A stretch of DNA of 64,000 nucleotides from contig CAZGTD010000001.1 in the NCBI GenBank assembly GCA_964528425.1, positions 55,685 to 119,684 on the forward strand, given 5' to 3'. A model generated the notes under the pieces. The model did not search any database, had not been told where the DNA came from, and worked only from the letters and a program-made list of their open reading frames with translations. Position numbers and translations under genes: made by a program. Of this stretch, positions 57,869-64,000 are shown piece after piece; the first letter of the stretch is position 1, and the number at the start of each line of letters is the position of its first letter. Origin of the DNA: UBA3263 sp964528425. GTDB lineage: Bacteria > Bacteroidota > Bacteroidia > Bacteroidales > Muribaculaceae.

Positions 57869-58466
57869 AGTCAGAGCGCGCTATGACAAAATTATGGAAA
57901 ACGGCGTGGTTAAGAAAGTCACAGAACCTTACCTCGTGGACGCGCTTTCTTGCACCGAAGCGGAAGCAAGAGTAACCGAGGAACTCACGCCCTTTATCAG
58001 CGGAGACTTCCGCATTTCTTCAGTAGTCACCACCAAAATCTCTGAAATCTTTTGGGATGCTCGTGGCGATAGGTTCTACAAGGTCAAGGTCAATTTCATC
58101 ACGCTCGATGAAAAAACCGCTACCGAGAAACGAACGGCCTCCTACATCCTCGTGCAGGCTTCCTGCTTCAAAGATGCCTACAACAATTTCATTGACGGTA
58201 TGAAAGGCACAATGGCTGACTACGAGATTGAGGCGATCAACGAGACAAAGATTGTGGAGGTGTACCCAGCTAACCTCACGCCTCAGCAGGAAGCAGACCA
58301 AATCCTGCGCTCTCCCGATGTTCAGCGTCATGCAAAGGCTTTTGTTGATGCCTGCGCCGAGGGAGGTGTGGAAAGTGTCACGATGATTTCATCAATTGAC
58401 GGCGGCTCGGTAAAGAGTGCAACAATTAAAGTTTCCAAGAAGACTAATCCTAACGACAATGGCTAA
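57852..58466 (+). CDS. DUF4494 domain protein
   Basis: This 204-aa protein has the DUF4494 core in its first ~150 residues: WIEVRARYDKIMENGVVKKV, YLVDALSCTEAEARVTEEL, ISSVVTTKISEIFWD, FYKVKVNFITLDE and ASCFKDAYNNFIDGMKGTMA. The family is frequent in Bacteroidota phages and conjugative elements next to replication/recombination genes. Its biochemical role is unknown. The C-terminal ~50 residues (SSIDGGSVKSATIKVSKK) are variable. It overlaps the next gene by 8 bases. Confidence 0.85.
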   Translation: MQQWIEVRARYDKIMENGVVKKVTEPYLVDALSCTEAEARVTEELTPFISGDFRISSVVTTKISEIFWDARGDRFYKVKVNFITLDEKTATEKRTASYILVQASCFKDAYNNFIDGMKGTMADYEIEAINETKIVEVYPANLTPQQEADQILRSPDVQRHAKAFVDACAEGGVESVTMISSIDGGSVKSATIKVSKKTNPNDNG

Positions 58467-58896
58467 ACGCAAGCCGAACAAACTTGAATTACTTGCTCGA
58501 TTAGGTTACGAGGTTAATCAAGAGTACCTGCGCGCCTCTCGCAAGGTAAATAAATACCACGCGATGCGCGTAGGCACTCACGCCTCCCAAAAGGAGCATA
58601 ACCGGGCTGCTACTCTGAAACTATGGCAGCGCGCCGGGGTAATCTCCGACCTCCGTGAGCAAGTTCCCTTTGAACTCATCCCTGCCCAGTTTGGCGAGTG
58701 CGGCACCGACTTCGAAGGCAAACCGGTCCGCGTCTGCCTGGAGCGTGCCTGCAAGTATATCGCCGACTTTGTCTATACCGACAACGAAACCGGGCAGACA
58801 ATCGTAGAGGATACCAAAGGTGTGCGAACTAAAGAATATGTCATCAAAAGAAAGTTGATGCTCTATATCCATGGCATCAGAATAAAGGAAGTCTAA
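58459..58896 (+). CDS. DUF1064 family phage endonuclease-like protein
   Basis: This 145-aa protein matches DUF1064, a phage family with a PD-(D/E)XK-like nuclease fold. The first part is basic with KYHAMRV (NKYHA region), and the core has LREQVPFELIP, CKYIADFVYTD (Asp), TIVEDTKGVRTKEYVIKRKL (Asp-x-Lys) and HGIRIKEV. Family members are suspected to be Holliday-junction or structure-specific nucleases in phage replication. The start ATG at 58459 overlaps the DUF4494 stop. Catalytic residues look intact; activity is inferred from the fold. Confidence 0.82.
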   Translation: MAKRKPNKLELLARLGYEVNQEYLRASRKVNKYHAMRVGTHASQKEHNRAATLKLWQRAGVISDLREQVPFELIPAQFGECGTDFEGKPVRVCLERACKYIADFVYTDNETGQTIVEDTKGVRTKEYVIKRKLMLYIHGIRIKEV

Positions 58897-58982
58897 ACCT
58901 TAAGAATGATTATTATGCGGGTCGACATGAAAGATAGTTATTGCCGGGGCATAATGATATTCAGATAAAAGAGTTAAGCCAA

Positions 58983-59567
58983 ATGGAACGAGAATCCTTT
59001 ATTTTTTACCGCAGCTTCTATGAAGCAATCCGGAATTTGCCGGCCAACATAAAACTGGAAGTTTTTACAGCCATAACTGAGTATGCCCTGTATGGAAAAC
59101 TACCGGTCGACCTCAAGCCGTTTGCAAATGGCATGTTCACTTTGATTAAGCCGAATATTGACGTTAATACGGCTCGGTTTGAGAACGGCAAAAAGGGCGG
59201 TCGTAAAACAAAGCAGCAACCAACTCCGGCAGAAGATGACTATTCTCTTAGCTACGAGCAGGAGGTTGAGCTGTTGAGAAACGACAAACTCTGGTGCTCA
59301 ACCATATGCCAAGAGCTCAACATCACCGCCAAAGAGTTCGACCTACGCCTTTCCCGCTTTCTCGACCGATGCAACGAAGATAAGAAGCTCAAGGGAAAAC
59401 TTCACCATAATAGTTACACAGACTGTATAAGCCACCTGCGCTACTGGATGGCAAAAGTCTATCCGCCCCCTCAACCTCGCGCATCCGACAACAATTTCAA
59501 AAACAACCCGCCTACCTCAACCACGGATTACACCTATAATGGTGGCTTCGGCGGCAAAGACGTTTAA
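58983..59567 (+). CDS. Phage replication-initiation-like protein (DUF6291/DUF7833-like)
   Basis: This 194-aa protein has an N-terminal helical domain (ESFIFYRSFYEAIRNLPANI, in part, ~3-21; EVFTAITEYALYGKLP; MFTLIKPNIDVNTARFENGK), which matches DUF6291-type proteins. The KKGGRKTKQQ linker follows. The C-terminal domain (RNDKLWCSTICQELNIT; LRLSRFLDRCNEDKKLKG; DCISHLRYWM) resembles the DUF7833/DnaD-like domain. Such proteins are likely replisome organisers, and the next gene is a DnaC-like loader, the expected pairing. The ATG at 58983 is chosen because the conserved domain begins there. 86 bases separate it from the previous gene. Confidence 0.75.
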   Translation: MERESFIFYRSFYEAIRNLPANIKLEVFTAITEYALYGKLPVDLKPFANGMFTLIKPNIDVNTARFENGKKGGRKTKQQPTPAEDDYSLSYEQEVELLRNDKLWCSTICQELNITAKEFDLRLSRFLDRCNEDKKLKGKLHHNSYTDCISHLRYWMAKVYPPPQPRASDNNFKNNPPTSTTDYTYNGGFGGKDV

Positions 59568-59568
59568 A

Positions 59569-60435
59569 ATGAGTGTAAATTACCCCCAATGCCTGATTGA
59601 TGAGCTGGCTAAATATAAATATAAGCCAACTGGCAATATTGAATGGGATCGAGCGGTCCTCAATACATTGCAGCATAATAACCACGACGATTATTGCGCC
59701 ATGGTGCAATTCGACAATGTTATGCGCAAAGTTCAAAAGGACATCGAAGCCGAAGTAAAGGCAAAACTCGACCTCTCAAATCCGTCAGTCTATAAAACCC
59801 AGGCCATTCTTTGGAAAGAAATTGCCGATAAAGTGCTTCTCCCCCAAAGACGAAAGTTCCAGATTGACGATAACAACCGTGATGTTATTCGCTTCCTGAT
59901 GTACTACTTCCACGAATGCCCCCTGGCCGAAGAAGTATTTCCAGGTCGCGGCTACAAGCTACACAAGAACATTCTGCTCCAAGGCAAAGCCGGTGCCGGC
60001 AAAACACTTATAATGCAGGTCTTTTCGGAATACCTCAAGCGCATCAGGTCACCTCAGTTCTTCTATTGCGTATCGGTCACCCAGATGGTAAACCACTACT
60101 CGCTCTATAACAACATCGACCTCTACACATATCATGAGCTGGATAGCAAAGGTTTTCAAATTAACCCCTATCATCTCTGCCTTAACGACATCGGACTTGA
60201 AAACCGCCCATTCTATGGCATTGACACTACCACCGTCGTAAACGACTTCCTGCATGCCCGCAACGAATTGTGGAGCAATCAATGCGATAGTGACAAGAAA
60301 TTCGCTCATCTTACAACAAATTTAGGAATTGCCGAACTGACCAAGGTTTTCGGCTCTAAAGATGCCTACGGCAGAACAATCGACCGCTTCAAAACCTACA
60401 ACGTAATTCCTTTGTCCGGCGATAGCCGCCGATAA
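59569..60435 (+). CDS. DnaC/IstB-like AAA+ helicase loader
   Basis: This 288-aa ATPase has Walker A ILLQGKAGAGKTLIMQVF (~143-160) and a Walker B-like segment HLCLNDIGLENR, with sensor region FAHLTTNLGIAELT and the Arg-finger-like YGRTIDRFKTYNVI. This is the arrangement of DnaC/DnaI-type loaders that place the replicative helicase at phage origins. The N-terminal ~120 residues are helical and would contact the initiator or helicase. It starts 2 bases after the stop of the putative initiator gene. Asp-Ile replaces the usual Asp-Asp/Glu in Walker B, a small deviation. Confidence 0.85.
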   Translation: MSVNYPQCLIDELAKYKYKPTGNIEWDRAVLNTLQHNNHDDYCAMVQFDNVMRKVQKDIEAEVKAKLDLSNPSVYKTQAILWKEIADKVLLPQRRKFQIDDNNRDVIRFLMYYFHECPLAEEVFPGRGYKLHKNILLQGKAGAGKTLIMQVFSEYLKRIRSPQFFYCVSVTQMVNHYSLYNNIDLYTYHELDSKGFQINPYHLCLNDIGLENRPFYGIDTTTVVNDFLHARNELWSNQCDSDKKFAHLTTNLGIAELTKVFGSKDAYGRTIDRFKTYNVIPLSGDSRR

Positions 60436-60471
60436 TAACATTAAAATATAACTATTTTAAAATCACAGACT

Positions 60472-60852
60472 ATGACAACTTCAACAATTACAATCATCAT
60501 TCTCTCCGCGCTTCTACTCATGGCCGCATTCTTCCTCGGCCGGGTTGTATACCTTAGCGCACGCCGTGCAGAATCCATCAGCAGGCTCAAAGCGAAAGTT
60601 GAAAAACTCAACCACCGACTGGATAAAATCGCAGACTCTTCAAAGTACGACCGATACTACGAAATTGAAGAAGACGAACTCCGTAACGCTTATAACGTCA
60701 ATCTCAAAGTTTATATACGCGTATCATCCTACGCCGGAGAACATATTGACACAGTGTGCTATTGCCTTATCAAGTCGTTCCCGTTTGAGGATGACAAAGA
60801 ATTTGCACTCATTGAAGCAACTGAATTACTTGAAAAACTCAACGAACAATAA
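60472..60852 (+). CDS. Membrane-anchored coiled-coil protein, unknown
   Basis: This 126-aa protein has one N-terminal membrane helix (ITIIILSALLLMAAFFLGRVV, in part, ~6-25). A short coiled coil follows (SRLKAKVEKLNHRLDKI), then a small acidic/beta domain (YEIEEDELRNAYNVNLKVYI; DTVCYCLIKSFPFEDD). No family recognised. It is encoded between the helicase loader and the C5-methylase gene. Possible roles (membrane tethering of replication, spanin- or exclusion-type function) are only guesses. Confidence 0.6.
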   Translation: MTTSTITIIILSALLLMAAFFLGRVVYLSARRAESISRLKAKVEKLNHRLDKIADSSKYDRYYEIEEDELRNAYNVNLKVYIRVSSYAGEHIDTVCYCLIKSFPFEDDKEFALIEATELLEKLNEQ

Positions 60853-60871
60853 ACCATCTCCCCACAACCTT

Positions 60872-62485
60872 ATGAACCAGCTTTTATATATCGACCTATT
60901 TTGTGGAGCGGGTGGAACATCAACCGGAGTTAGTATGGCACGGCTTCATAACGAACCCTGCGCCGAGGTTATCGCCTGTGTCAACCACGATGCCAAAGCT
61001 ATTGCATCACACGCAGCCAACCATCCAAATGCACTACACTTTACCGAAGACATACGAACCCTGGAGCTATCACCATTACAGGCCCACCTGGAGCGATGCC
61101 GCCACCAATATCCGGAAGCCCGTATCGTGCTGTGGGCTTCTCTTGAATGTACCAATTTCTCCAAGGCCAAGGGCGGACAGCCGCGCGATGCCGACAGCAG
61201 AACGCTGGCCGAACACCTGTTTCGCTACATCGAAGCAATCGACCCCGACTACATCCAAATCGAAAACGTGGAAGAATTCATGTCTTGGGGAGCAATTGAC
61301 GAGAACGGAAAGCCGGTATCAAAAGACCGAGGCCGGTCATACGTCCGCTGGGTTAATAAGGTGAAGCGCTACGGATATGACTTCGATCACCGTATCCTCA
61401 ACGCCGCAGACTTTGGAGCCTACACCTCACGCAAACGCTTTTTCGGAATCTTTGCGAAGAAGTCGCTACCCATTGTGTTTCCAACACCAACCCATTGCAA
61501 AAATGGAGAGTCAACCCTGTTTGGCACTTTACCGAAGTGGAAACCGGTGAGCGACGTGCTCGATTTTGCCGACGAAGGTCCGTCGATTTTTTCCCGTAAG
61601 AAACCATTGTCCGAAAAGACCCTAAAACGCATCTATGCCGGACTGATAAAGTTTGTGGCCGGTGGTAAGGATTCTTTTCTGGTAAAATACAATTCTATGA
61701 GCCGGAAGGGGAAATATATCCCACCTTCACTCAATGAACCATCCCCAACCATAGCGACACAAGGACGACTGGCCAAGGCATCTGTGCATTTTTTATCGAA
61801 GCAGTTTAGTGGCGACCCAAACAGTAAGAATATCTCGGCCGGAGGTCCCGCCGGAACTATTACCACCATCGACCACCACGCTTTTATCTCTGTGCACTAT
61901 GGAAATGGATATAATACATCAATCGACAAACCGGCACCTACCTTGACAACGAAAGACCGCTGCGCAATGCTGTCGGTGCGCTTCCTGGCAAATGAATATT
62001 CGGGTGGCGGCCAACTGTCGAGCATTGAGAATCCCAACCCTGCCGTACTTACTAATCCAAAACAGAAACTCGTTTCGGTAAAACGTAAGTCCGGCCGCTT
62101 CCTGCTTAATCCGCAATTCTCATCTGCCGGCAGCAGTATCAATAATCCCTGTTTCACCCTTATTGCCAGGATGGATAAACGTCCGCCATTCATTGTTACA
62201 ACAGTTACCGGGGAAACCGTCATTGAAATATACGAAACCGATAGCCCAATGACCGTAAAGATAAAGGAGTTTATGGCCCTTTACAACGTGGTAGACATAA
62301 TGATGCGTATGCTGAAAATCATGGAACTTCAACTAATAATGGGATTTCCTGCCGACTATGTGTTGATTGGCACCCAGGCCGACAAAAAGAAGTTTATAGG
62401 TAACGCCGTTGAAGTTACAATTGCCCGCGCGATATGCGAGGCCCTGAGCGCAGCAATAAATTCCCCAACAACAAAAGTGGCATAA
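60872..62485 (+). CDS. C5-cytosine DNA methyltransferase (phage type)
   Basis: This 537-aa methylase has motif I LLYIDLFCGAGGTSTG (~3-18), the catalytic Cys in motif IV VLWASLECTNFSKAKGG, and motif VI YIQIENVEEFM. Motif VIII-like sequence is AADFGAYTSRKRFFGIF, and motifs IX-X are LQLIMGFPADYVLIG with KFIGNAVEVTIARAIC. The target-recognition region (~250-450) is large and contains repeated segments related to SFLVKYNSM/LSVRFLANEYSG, typical of phage Dcm-like enzymes. The LECTNFS form replaces the usual P-C-Q motif. The start ATG at 60872 matches the family. It likely protects element DNA from host restriction. Confidence 0.92.
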   Translation: MNQLLYIDLFCGAGGTSTGVSMARLHNEPCAEVIACVNHDAKAIASHAANHPNALHFTEDIRTLELSPLQAHLERCRHQYPEARIVLWASLECTNFSKAKGGQPRDADSRTLAEHLFRYIEAIDPDYIQIENVEEFMSWGAIDENGKPVSKDRGRSYVRWVNKVKRYGYDFDHRILNAADFGAYTSRKRFFGIFAKKSLPIVFPTPTHCKNGESTLFGTLPKWKPVSDVLDFADEGPSIFSRKKPLSEKTLKRIYAGLIKFVAGGKDSFLVKYNSMSRKGKYIPPSLNEPSPTIATQGRLAKASVHFLSKQFSGDPNSKNISAGGPAGTITTIDHHAFISVHYGNGYNTSIDKPAPTLTTKDRCAMLSVRFLANEYSGGGQLSSIENPNPAVLTNPKQKLVSVKRKSGRFLLNPQFSSAGSSINNPCFTLIARMDKRPPFIVTTVTGETVIEIYETDSPMTVKIKEFMALYNVVDIMMRMLKIMELQLIMGFPADYVLIGTQADKKKFIGNAVEVTIARAICEALSAAINSPTTKVA

Positions 62486-62537
62486 GCTGCCGACCGGAAA
62501 ATCAACCACAACCATTTGTTTTACCTCTCTTTGACTA

Positions 62538-62927
62538 ATGAGCGAACCAACCCCTACATACGGAGTGACCGCGATATGCGAGGCTCCGAACGAGCGCGAA
62601 ATGAGCCTCAATGACTATCAGCAGGCCGCGCTCGCCACTGCGATTTATCCGCACGACCGCCAAATCCCTTACCTTGCACTCGCTTTGGGCGAAGAATGTG
62701 GCGAAGTAGCCGGCAAGGTCAAGAAAGTTATTCGCGATAAAGACGGTCGATTCTTTCAATCCGATGTTCGGGCGATAGCCCTGGAACTTGGCGACGTGCT
62801 GTGGTATGCCGCTAACCTTGCCCATGTTCTCGGCTATAAGCTATCAGACATCGCGCAACTCAATGTTGACAAAATCAACTCCCGCGTGGAGCGTGGCACG
62901 ATTCATGGCGAGGGCGACGAAAGATAG
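62538..62927 (+). CDS. MazG-like nucleotide pyrophosphohydrolase
   Basis: This 129-aa all-alpha NTP-PPase has the metal motif ALGEECGEVAGKVKKV (Glu residues of E-E-x-x-E, ~49-64) and ALELGDVLWYAANLAHVLG, the second E/D pair. Single-domain MazG proteins in phages hydrolyse nucleotides such as dUTP or (p)ppGpp-like alarmones and can support phage replication or counter host stress. The substrate cannot be determined here. It lies between two methylase genes in one operon. Confidence 0.88.
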   Translation: MSEPTPTYGVTAICEAPNEREMSLNDYQQAALATAIYPHDRQIPYLALALGEECGEVAGKVKKVIRDKDGRFFQSDVRAIALELGDVLWYAANLAHVLGYKLSDIAQLNVDKINSRVERGTIHGEGDER

Positions 62928-62930
62928 TTT

Positions 62931-63569
62931 ATGGCTCAAGCAACCTTTGACAATATCACGCTAATCAACGGCGACTGCATGGACTATATGCGGACTTTGC
63001 CCGATAATGCGTTTGAGTTGGCTATTGTTGACCCTCCTTACCAACTACCGAAAGATAGCAGTAATGGTCGCGGCAAATTAAAAAACCGAATATTCAACAA
63101 AGGACACATCAGCACTTGGGATATTGCTCCTTCTCCGGAATACTTTACTGAGTTGTGTCGTGTGAGTATAAATCAAATCATTTGGGGTGGCAATTATTTT
63201 CCGCTTCATCCTACCCGTGGAATCATCTGTTGGGATAAATGTCAGCCGTGGCAAAACTTCTCTCAGATCGAACTTGCCTGGACTTCGTTTAATCGCCCTG
63301 CAGCGTTGTTTAAGTTTGACAACCGCAGAGGTGGCAAAATCCACCCAACGCAAAAGCCTGTTGCTCTGTACAAGTGGTTGCTCGACCGCTACGCTCAACC
63401 CGGTGACCGCATCCTCGACACTCACCTCGGTAGTGGGAGTTCCGCAATTGCAGCCTATGACCTCGGCTTTGAGTTTACAGGCATTGAGATAGACAGCGAC
63501 TACTACGCCAAGGCAAAAGAACGAATAGAGACATACATTAACCAGCCAAAGCAACCAACATTATTTTAA
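62931..63569 (+). CDS. DPPY-type DNA methyltransferase (N6-adenine or N4-cytosine)
   Basis: This 212-aa SAM methylase has motif IV FELAIVDPPYQLPKDS (~29-44) near the N-terminus and motif I near the C-terminus (RILDTHLGSGSSAIAAYDLG), an order typical of the beta class. HPTQKPVALYKWLL and FTGIEIDSDYYAKAKERI complete the fold. It has no large target-recognition domain, so the recognition sequence is short. It starts 3 bases after the MazG-like gene. No restriction partner is nearby, so protection or epigenetic marking is more likely than a restriction-modification system. Confidence 0.93.
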   Translation: MAQATFDNITLINGDCMDYMRTLPDNAFELAIVDPPYQLPKDSSNGRGKLKNRIFNKGHISTWDIAPSPEYFTELCRVSINQIIWGGNYFPLHPTRGIICWDKCQPWQNFSQIELAWTSFNRPAALFKFDNRRGGKIHPTQKPVALYKWLLDRYAQPGDRILDTHLGSGSSAIAAYDLGFEFTGIEIDSDYYAKAKERIETYINQPKQPTLF

Positions 63570-63580
63570 ATATATTCAAC

Positions 63581-64000
63581 ATGGAAGAAAATAAAATCAG
63601 GGCCTATAAAGGCTTCAACAAAGACATGACCTGCCGCGGATTTCAATACGAGGTTGGCAAAGAATACGAGCACGAGGGCAAAGTGGAAGCTTGCGAGAGT
63701 GGTTTCCATGCGTGTGAGAACCCGATTGACTGCTTCGGATATTATGCGCCGGGACAGTCGGTCTTTCACGAAGTCGAACTCGATGGCCAGACTTCAAGGT
63801 CCGATGATGATTCAAAAGTGGCTTCTTCACATATTAAGATAGGCGCACGCATTGACGTTGCCGGGATATGCAAAGCTGCATTTGAATATGTTCGCTCAAA
63901 ATGCACCAACGTACACAATGCCGAACCGGGCAAACCTGCTACGGCTGGCAATGCCGGTGCTGCTACGGCTGGCAATGCCGGTGCTGCTACGGCTGGCAAT
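63581..64000 (+). CDS. Repeat-containing phage protein (DUF7666-like), partial
   Basis: The first 140 codons are in the window; the gene continues to the right. The N-terminal domain (RAYKGFNKDMTCRGFQYEVG, KVEACESGFHACENPIDCFG, SVFHEVELDGQTSR, ASSHIKIGARIDVAGICKAA) matches a phage protein family with a conserved ESGFHAC motif. From residue ~120 the sequence becomes an 8-residue tandem repeat ATAGNAGA encoded by an exact 24-base repeat. Similar proteins have long Gly/Ala-rich repeats that probably fold as a beta-helix or beta-roll. Function unknown. Confidence 0.65.
   Translation, partial: MEENKIRAYKGFNKDMTCRGFQYEVGKEYEHEGKVEACESGFHACENPIDCFGYYAPGQSVFHEVELDGQTSRSDDDSKVASSHIKIGARIDVAGICKAAFEYVRSKCTNVHNAEPGKPATAGNAGAATAGNAGAATAGN
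63938..64000 (+). repeat. Exact 24-base tandem repeat in a coding region
   Basis: Two complete copies (63938-63961, 63962-63985) and part of a third (63986-64000) of a 24-base unit beginning GCTACGGCTGGCAATG. It encodes Ala-Thr-Ala-Gly-Asn-Ala-Gly-Ala. Identity of copies at the third codon positions indicates recent expansion by slippage or recombination. It runs off the window edge, so copy number is unknown. Confidence 0.9.

Noticed and set aside
62931..63569. Restriction-modification system with the DPPY methylase
   Set aside because: No restriction endonuclease-like gene is adjacent; the nearest nuclease-like genes (DUF1064, RecB-type fusion) belong to the replication/recombination module.
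63938..64000. Start of a CRISPR array
   Set aside because: The 24-base units are directly contiguous without spacers and lie in frame within a protein gene.

Overview
The window looks like a chromosomal segment of a gut Bacteroidales bacterium, most likely of the Muribaculaceae (S24-7) type. The evidence is Bacteroidota-only families (DUF4835/PorD-like, DUF5683, DUF4294, DUF4494), a BioG-BioC fusion, purine-rich but poorly conserved ribosome sites, and repeated promoters of the Bacteroides form TTG-N19/20-TAnnTTTG. Genes are tightly packed and many stop/start codons overlap as ATGA or GTGA. The genus assignment is inference; no rRNA is present.

Layout, core part (1-51 kb). At the left edge are a partial muramidase and pepD on the minus strand. 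A plus-strand run follows: Skp/OmpH-like lipoprotein, dolichol-phosphate-mannose-synthase-like glycosyltransferase, pyrC, ddl, tilS, cdd (2.2-7.7 kb). Next come an unusually long nusB, yajC, a YbbR protein, coaE and the biotin genes bioA-bioF-bioGC-bioD (7.8-15.5 kb), then nadB, DUF4294, a MATE pump, an Ig-like lipoprotein and an iron alcohol dehydrogenase (15.5-22 kb). A ten-gene minus-strand operon runs from 33.3 kb down to 22.1 kb: Crp/Fnr regulator, purT, dnaN, DnaQ-like exonuclease, coaBC, DUF4835, recN, rlmB, MATE, FAD dehydrogenase. umuDC lies beside it. From 35 to 51 kb there are small secreted unknowns, tRNA-Pro, a distant bioB, a secreted GH27 alpha-galactosidase with two NPCBM domains, a hemerythrin-LuxR regulator, an M48 protease, tRNA-Ser, an outer-membrane barrel, the parA-parB-DUF5683-lytic transglycosylase cluster, a malic enzyme, purB and tRNA-Arg.

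Layout, accessory part (about 51.4 kb to the right edge). A 46-bp 3' fragment of a tRNA-Gly(CCC) gene marks a probable left attachment site. To its right lies the early region of a prophage or phage-like integrative element that continues past the window. It has a minus-strand lysogeny block (S24-type repressor and two unknown small proteins), a divergent promoter with a palindromic operator, small DNA-binding proteins, and a cluster of three tRNA-like genes with abnormal anticodon arms plus a structured RNA. A recombination/replication module follows: a RecT-like protein, a PD-(D/E)XK nuclease fused to an FtsK-type motor, DUF4494, a DUF1064 nuclease, a replication-initiation-like protein and a DnaC-like loader. 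A DNA-modification module (C5-cytosine methylase, MazG-like, DPPY methylase) and the start of a repeat protein complete it.

The strongest candidates for something new are the nuclease-FtsK fusion next to the RecT-like gene and the tRNA-like cluster. A second theme is transcription: three promoters place TAnnTTTG exactly five bases before an ATG, which predicts leaderless mRNAs for the Crp/Fnr regulator, UmuD and the hemerythrin-LuxR regulator.
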